NCBI GenBank assembly: GCA_934561485.1
Contig: CAKTGS010000090.1
Location: forward strand, 1-8,110
Direction: 5' to 3'
Origin: an uncultured Faecalibacterium sp.
GTDB taxonomy: Bacteria > Bacillota > Clostridia > Oscillospirales > Ruminococcaceae
Length of the DNA: 8,110 nt
The notes under the pieces were generated by a model that was not told the origin of the DNA, searched no databases, and saw only the letters and a program-made list of their open reading frames with translations. Shown here one piece after another: positions 4,994 to 8,110 of this stretch. Numbering within the stretch: position 1 is the first letter of the stretch; every line of letters begins with the position of its first letter. The position numbers and the translations under genes were made by a program.

Positions 4994-6478
4994 TTGGAAA
5001 ACGAAAAAAAGTCCGGCGGCGATAAATATTCCAAGCTGGCCGGCAATACCCTGATCTTTGCAATTTCCAGCTTTTCGTCCAAGCTGCTCACTTTGATCGT
5101 GCAGCCCTTTCTTACCTACGCCATGGCGGAGATCGCGGACCTGGGCCTGTCCAAGATCCTGAGCCAGTATGCCAACCTGCTCATTCCCTTTGTGTCCATG
5201 GGCATGTCCAACGCCATCATTCGCTTTGGCCTGGACAAGGGCAACAGTGAAAAGCAGGTGTTCACCAACGGCCTGCTGACCATTCTGGGCGGCTTTGGCA
5301 TTCTGATTTTGTGCTGGCCCATTGCGCAGTTTCTGCCGGACATGGCCCAGTACGGCCTGCTGATCTACATTTACGTGCTCATGAGCTGCCTGCGCACCCT
5401 GTGCACCCAGTTTGTGCGCAGCCGCCAGTGGAATAAGCTGGTGGCCGTGGACGGCGTGCTGTGCACCGTGGCCACCATGGCCTTTTATGTGCTGTACCTG
5501 GTGGGCTTCCGGTGGGGGGCCAACGGTTACCTGCTGGCCATCATCAGCGGCGATCTGGTCAGCGTGCTGTTTTTGACCTTTACCGGCAGGCTGTGGAACT
5601 ACGTGGAGCTGAAGGGCATCAACAAGAACCTGTGGAAGCAGATGCTCCACTTCTCCCTGCCCATGATCCCCGCGCAGATCAGCTTCTGGATCATCAACGC
5701 ATCCGACCTGTTCTTTGTGCGTGAAATGTGCGATGGTCTGGACGGCCACAGCGGCGATGCCTGGAGCGGCCTGCTGTCTACCGGCTACTTCCTGCCCACC
5801 ATCCTCACCACGCTGGGCCTGATCTTCTACGATGCCTGGCAGCTTTCTGCCGTGACGGAAGAAGAGGGCCGCGCCAAGTTCTTTACCAAGATCTTCCGCA
5901 CCTATTCCAGCGTGCTGTTCTGCTGCGCGGCAGGCATCATCTGGCTGTGCCGCCCGGTGATGCACGTGATGAAGTCCAACTACTATTATGCCTGGCACTT
6001 TGTACCCTTCCTGGTGCTGGCTTCCACCTGCAGCTGCTTCAACCAGTTCATGAACAGCGTGTACGTGGTGACCAAAAAGTCCGACCGCAGCATGGTCACC
6101 ATGATGGCGGGTGCCATCAGCAACTGCATCATGAACTACTTCTTCATCAAGGCCTGGGGACCGGTGGGTGCCACCTATGCATCCTTCCTGGGTCTGGCCC
6201 TGGTGTTCATCCTGCGCTCGGTGGACGCCAGCCGCATGATCCACATGCATGTGCACCCGGGCCGGGTGCTGCTGAATGTGGGCCTGCTGGTGTTCGAGGC
6301 CTTTGTGCTGCTGGCGGAGACCCCGCTGTACGGCCTGTGGACCGGCATCATTACCGCCGTGGTCATTCTCGTCAACTTTGCGGGGGTGTGGGCTATGGCC
6401 CGCGTGCTCCTGCCCCGGCTGCTGGGCCGCCGCGGCAAGGCGCTGGTGGCCGCTGTGGATGGCCTGCTCAAAAATTAA
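4994..6478 (+). CDS. Polysaccharide (Wzx-like) flippase of the MOP superfamily
   Basis: The 494-residue protein starts at a TTG, chosen because AGGAGG at 4978-4983 is ten bases upstream and the N terminus (MENEKKSGGDKYSKLAGNTL) then reads like family members. It is hydrophobic, with about 12-14 membrane helices. The opening SKLAGNTLIFAISSFSSKLL and the following PFLTYAMAEIADLGLSKILS fit the polysaccharide transporter (PST/Wzx) branch, in which helix 1 is followed by a short amphipathic stretch. Such proteins flip undecaprenyl-linked oligosaccharides or similar lipid-linked precursors across the cytoplasmic membrane for capsule, exopolysaccharide or wall glycan. No glycosyltransferase or polymerase lies next to it, so the substrate is unknown. 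It follows the metallopeptidase by 104 bases with no clear promoter between, and ends at a strong terminator. Confidence 0.9.
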   Translation: MENEKKSGGDKYSKLAGNTLIFAISSFSSKLLTLIVQPFLTYAMAEIADLGLSKILSQYANLLIPFVSMGMSNAIIRFGLDKGNSEKQVFTNGLLTILGGFGILILCWPIAQFLPDMAQYGLLIYIYVLMSCLRTLCTQFVRSRQWNKLVAVDGVLCTVATMAFYVLYLVGFRWGANGYLLAIISGDLVSVLFLTFTGRLWNYVELKGINKNLWKQMLHFSLPMIPAQISFWIINASDLFFVREMCDGLDGHSGDAWSGLLSTGYFLPTILTTLGLIFYDAWQLSAVTEEEGRAKFFTKIFRTYSSVLFCCAAGIIWLCRPVMHVMKSNYYYAWHFVPFLVLASTCSCFNQFMNSVYVVTKKSDRSMVTMMAGAISNCIMNYFFIKAWGPVGATYASFLGLALVFILRSVDASRMIHMHVHPGRVLLNVGLLVFEAFVLLAETPLYGLWTGIITAVVILVNFAGVWAMARVLLPRLLGRRGKALVAAVDGLLKN

Positions 6479-6485
6479 AAAGCAT

Positions 6486-6529
6486 AAAGGCAAAGCCCCC
6501 GGAACCGCGGTTCCGGGGGCTTTGCCTTT
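6486..6529. terminator. Bidirectional terminator, 44-base perfect palindrome
   Basis: Bases 6486-6529 are a perfect palindrome: a 22-base arm beginning AAAGGCAAAGCCCCC meets its exact complement at a CCGCGG centre. GC-rich inside with A/T runs at both ends, it gives a terminator stem with U-tract on either strand (CCTTTTG on plus; CCTTTATGCTTTTTAA on minus). It lies between the convergent flippase and LPXTG genes and should end both. Confidence 0.93.
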
Positions 6530-6580
6530 TGTTTGATGCGGGGAAAACAGCGGTTGTCCGGGCCGCTGTGCGGGAACGGT

Positions 6581-8110
6581 TTAGTGCTTGCTCTTGGCAA
6601 ACAGGCTGGTAAAGGCACCGGCTGCCATGAGGGCCAGGCCGCTGAGGGCCATTGCCAGGGCGGCGACCCAGTTCACACCGGTCTGCGGCAGGTGTGCTGC
6701 CGTGGCAGCAGCGGCGGGTGCGGCGTCCGGGGTGGCATCCTGCACGGGAGAAGTCTCGGGGTTCTCCGGGGTCACGGGCGTTTCAGCGGGCTCGTCCGGG
6801 GTGGCGTCCTCCACCGGCGGGTTCTCCGGGGTGTCCGGGGTTTCCGGGGTTTCCGGGGTGTCCGGGGTTTCCGGCTCGTCCGGATCGGGGGTGGGTTCCG
6901 GATCAGGTGTGGGTTCCGGATTCGGTTCCGGGTTCGGTTCCGGGTTCGGCTTGGGATCGGGTGTGGGTTCCACGACTTTCCGCAGAGCACCGTAAATGGT
7001 TACGGTGTAGGCATCGGAGGCCTCACCGGTGATGTTGTCGCCGGTGACCTGTACATTGGAGTCGGCAGTGAAGGCATCCAGAACGTTCTGGCCATCGCTG
7101 CCATCGGCGTTGTTCTGGTGTTCGTAACCCCACACGATGGTGTATTTCTGGCCTTCGTACTCATATTCAGTGCCATACACCATATCGTAAGGGCTGGGCG
7201 TGCCATCGGTACGGTTCTCGTAGTTGCCCCAGATCAGCTTGGTGTTGCCATCGGCATCGGTGGTCTTGGTAAAGTTCAGGCTGTGGCCGTTCGCGACCAT
7301 ATCCTGCAGGACGATCACACCATCAGAAGTCTTGTATTTGGTGTTGAAGTTGTAACCGGCGGCCTGCAGGTCTGCTAGCGTCTTGCCAATGATCTCCGGG
7401 TCGTGGCTGCCGTCCACATCCAGCATGTACTCCAGTGCGGCGGCGGGCACCCACACGGACAGGTACTGCTTGCCCTTTTCCTTTTTCAGGTCGGAGACGT
7501 ACTCGTACTCATCGCCGTTGTAGGCAAAGGCATCAAAGTCGGCGTGGGCGTCGTCCTTGGTCAGCAGGAAGTTGGTCAGCTTGTCGCCCTGCTCGTTCAC
7601 CGGCCACAGGGTGTTATCGGCGCTGTAATCATAGGTCAGGGTGCCGCCGGTGACGACGAGCTTCTGACCGGGCCACGTGTTCCCTACAATGGTGGGAGCT
7701 TCCACATGGGCGTTATTCTTGATAAGAATCTTGGAGAAGGGGCCGTCGATGTAGATGCCGCTGTGTTTATAATCGCCCTTTACAAGGACGGTGCCGTCAT
7801 CCACAGTCAGGGTGCAATTCATGCCCAGACAGATGCCGGCATGCGAATTGTGCAGGTCCATGGACAGAACGCCGCCCTTGTCCACCAGAATATCGTGGTT
7901 GGCATTATAATCATAATTATAAGCATAAAGGTTATAGTTATCGTGAGAACCATCGGTCATGTTGTAGACGCTGCCATCCGTGATATGCAGCTTGGTTCCC
8001 TTGCTGTTGCGGAGCTGGATGGCCGTATCCCGCGTGGTCGAATCGACCGTGCTGTTGCCCGAAATGAGTACATTCCGGTAACCGGCAACGATGCCGTAGT
8101 TCGCCTGCAG
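6581..8110 (-). CDS. LPXTG-anchored surface protein with beta-helix region and Pro-rich stalk (5' end outside window)
   Basis: The frame stays open to the window edge, so only the C-terminal 509 residues are seen; a Met at 7960 is internal. Visible residues 1-162 show repeated coils of the type GIYI..L.I..GT.V (for example AGICLGMNCTLTVDDGTVLV and KLVVTGGTLTYDYS), typical of right-handed beta-helix surface proteins. Residues about 163-380 are acidic and Tyr/Asn/Asp-rich, probably beta-rich domains that I cannot name. Residues 381-473 are a Pro/Glu/Asp/Thr stalk expected to span the wall. Then come sortase motif LPQTG (474-478; bases 6677-6691), a hydrophobic helix and the short tail KSKH. A sortase would cut between Thr and Gly and attach it to peptidoglycan. 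Adhesion or glycan binding is plausible but not shown. The gene ends 51 bases from the shared terminator. Confidence 0.9.
   Translation of the reverse strand: MQANYGIVAGYRNVLISGNSTVDSTTRDTAIQLRNSKGTKLHITDGSVYNMTDGSHDNYNLYAYNYDYNANHDILVDKGGVLSMDLHNSHAGICLGMNCTLTVDDGTVLVKGDYKHSGIYIDGPFSKILIKNNAHVEAPTIVGNTWPGQKLVVTGGTLTYDYSADNTLWPVNEQGDKLTNFLLTKDDAHADFDAFAYNGDEYEYVSDLKKEKGKQYLSVWVPAAALEYMLDVDGSHDPEIIGKTLADLQAAGYNFNTKYKTSDGVIVLQDMVANGHSLNFTKTTDADGNTKLIWGNYENRTDGTPSPYDMVYGTEYEYEGQKYTIVWGYEHQNNADGSDGQNVLDAFTADSNVQVTGDNITGEASDAYTVTIYGALRKVVEPTPDPKPNPEPNPEPNPEPTPDPEPTPDPDEPETPDTPETPETPDTPENPPVEDATPDEPAETPVTPENPETSPVQDATPDAAPAAAATAAHLPQTGVNWVAALAMALSGLALMAAGAFTSLFAKSKH
6725..6817 (-). repeat. 24-base direct repeat flanking the sortase side of the stalk
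   Basis: Bases 6725-6748 and 6794-6817 are identical at 21 of 24 positions. They encode the paired protein units PVQDATPD and PVEDATPD, each preceded by PEN in the protein. This marks a larger internal duplication of the stalk on top of the short tandem units. Confidence 0.7.
6822..6875 (-). repeat. Six tandem 9-base units in the stalk
   Basis: Six consecutive 9-base units differ only in their first bases: one TTCTCCGGG, two GTGTCCGGG, two exact GTTTCCGGG and a final GTTTCCGGC. On the minus strand each encodes a Pro-Glu/Asp-Thr or Pro-Glu-Asn triplet. The unit is a multiple of three, so gain or loss of copies keeps the reading frame. Confidence 0.85.
6891..6956 (-). repeat. 12- and 18-base tandem units in the stalk
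   Basis: GTGGGTTCCGGA occurs at 6891-6902 and 6909-6920 (18-base period). TTCGGTTCCGGG then occurs twice in exact tandem (6921-6932, 6933-6944), followed by a degenerate third unit. On the minus strand they encode PEPTPD- and PNPE-type units of the stalk. Confidence 0.8.

Noticed and set aside
4769..6493. A 574-codon open frame on the minus strand
   Set aside because: Antisense to the flippase; the protein is full of His, Gln and Gly with no membrane or domain pattern. It is a shadow of the real gene's codon use.
6822..6956. CRISPR-like repeats
   Set aside because: Units are 9-18 bases, contiguous without spacers and in frame with the surface protein; they are coding tandem repeats.
6533..7378. 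A 281-codon plus-strand frame with Gly-Phe-Arg and Gly-Val-Arg repeats
   Set aside because: The repeats are the complement of the Pro-rich stalk of the LPXTG gene, and the LPQTG signal plus beta-helix coils show that the minus strand is the coding one.

Overview
The window looks like chromosome of a fairly GC-rich, Gram-positive gut Firmicute. Faecalibacterium or a close Oscillospiraceae relative is my best guess. The grounds are strong AGGAGG-type ribosome binding sites, use of GTG and TTG starts beside ATG, a C-terminal LPXTG sortase signal, a lipobox lipoprotein and GC-rich codon choice. The genus is inference; Gram-positive is well supported.

Layout. Bases 1-390 hold a minus-strand tRNA region: a complete CAU-anticodon tRNA (70-146) with its own promoter and terminator. 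Upstream of it lies a tRNA 5' half (272-320), also CAU, that stops exactly where the T arm should begin. The AT-rich spacer between them differs from the rest of the window. A small membrane-anchored protein gene (396-815, minus) follows. It is divergent from a plus-strand pair, a multi-pass membrane protein (942-1442) and a GHL10-type glycoside hydrolase-like protein (1439-2719), read from an extended -10 promoter and joined by a 4-base overlap.

A second promoter near 2781 starts a plus-strand run: lipoprotein (2868-3410), EamA drug/metabolite transporter (3410-4330) and YgjP-type metallopeptidase (4332-4889). After a 104-base gap with a strong hairpin comes a Wzx/MOP-type polysaccharide flippase (4994-6478). 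A 44-base perfect palindrome (6486-6529) terminates this run and the convergent gene from the right, a large LPXTG surface protein (6581 to beyond 8110, minus). That protein has a beta-helix-like region, a Pro/Glu/Thr/Asp wall-spanning stalk built of short tandem repeats, and a sortase signal.

Working together: most products belong to the cell envelope (a glycan hydrolase-like enzyme, a lipid-linked glycan flippase, a lipoprotein, a sortase-anchored surface protein). No single pathway is complete here, and the gene order looks mostly like ordinary core chromosome. The least ordinary part is the tRNA fragment, which keeps a plausible promoter and might still be transcribed. I found no CRISPR array, transposase, phage gene or toxin-antitoxin pair.
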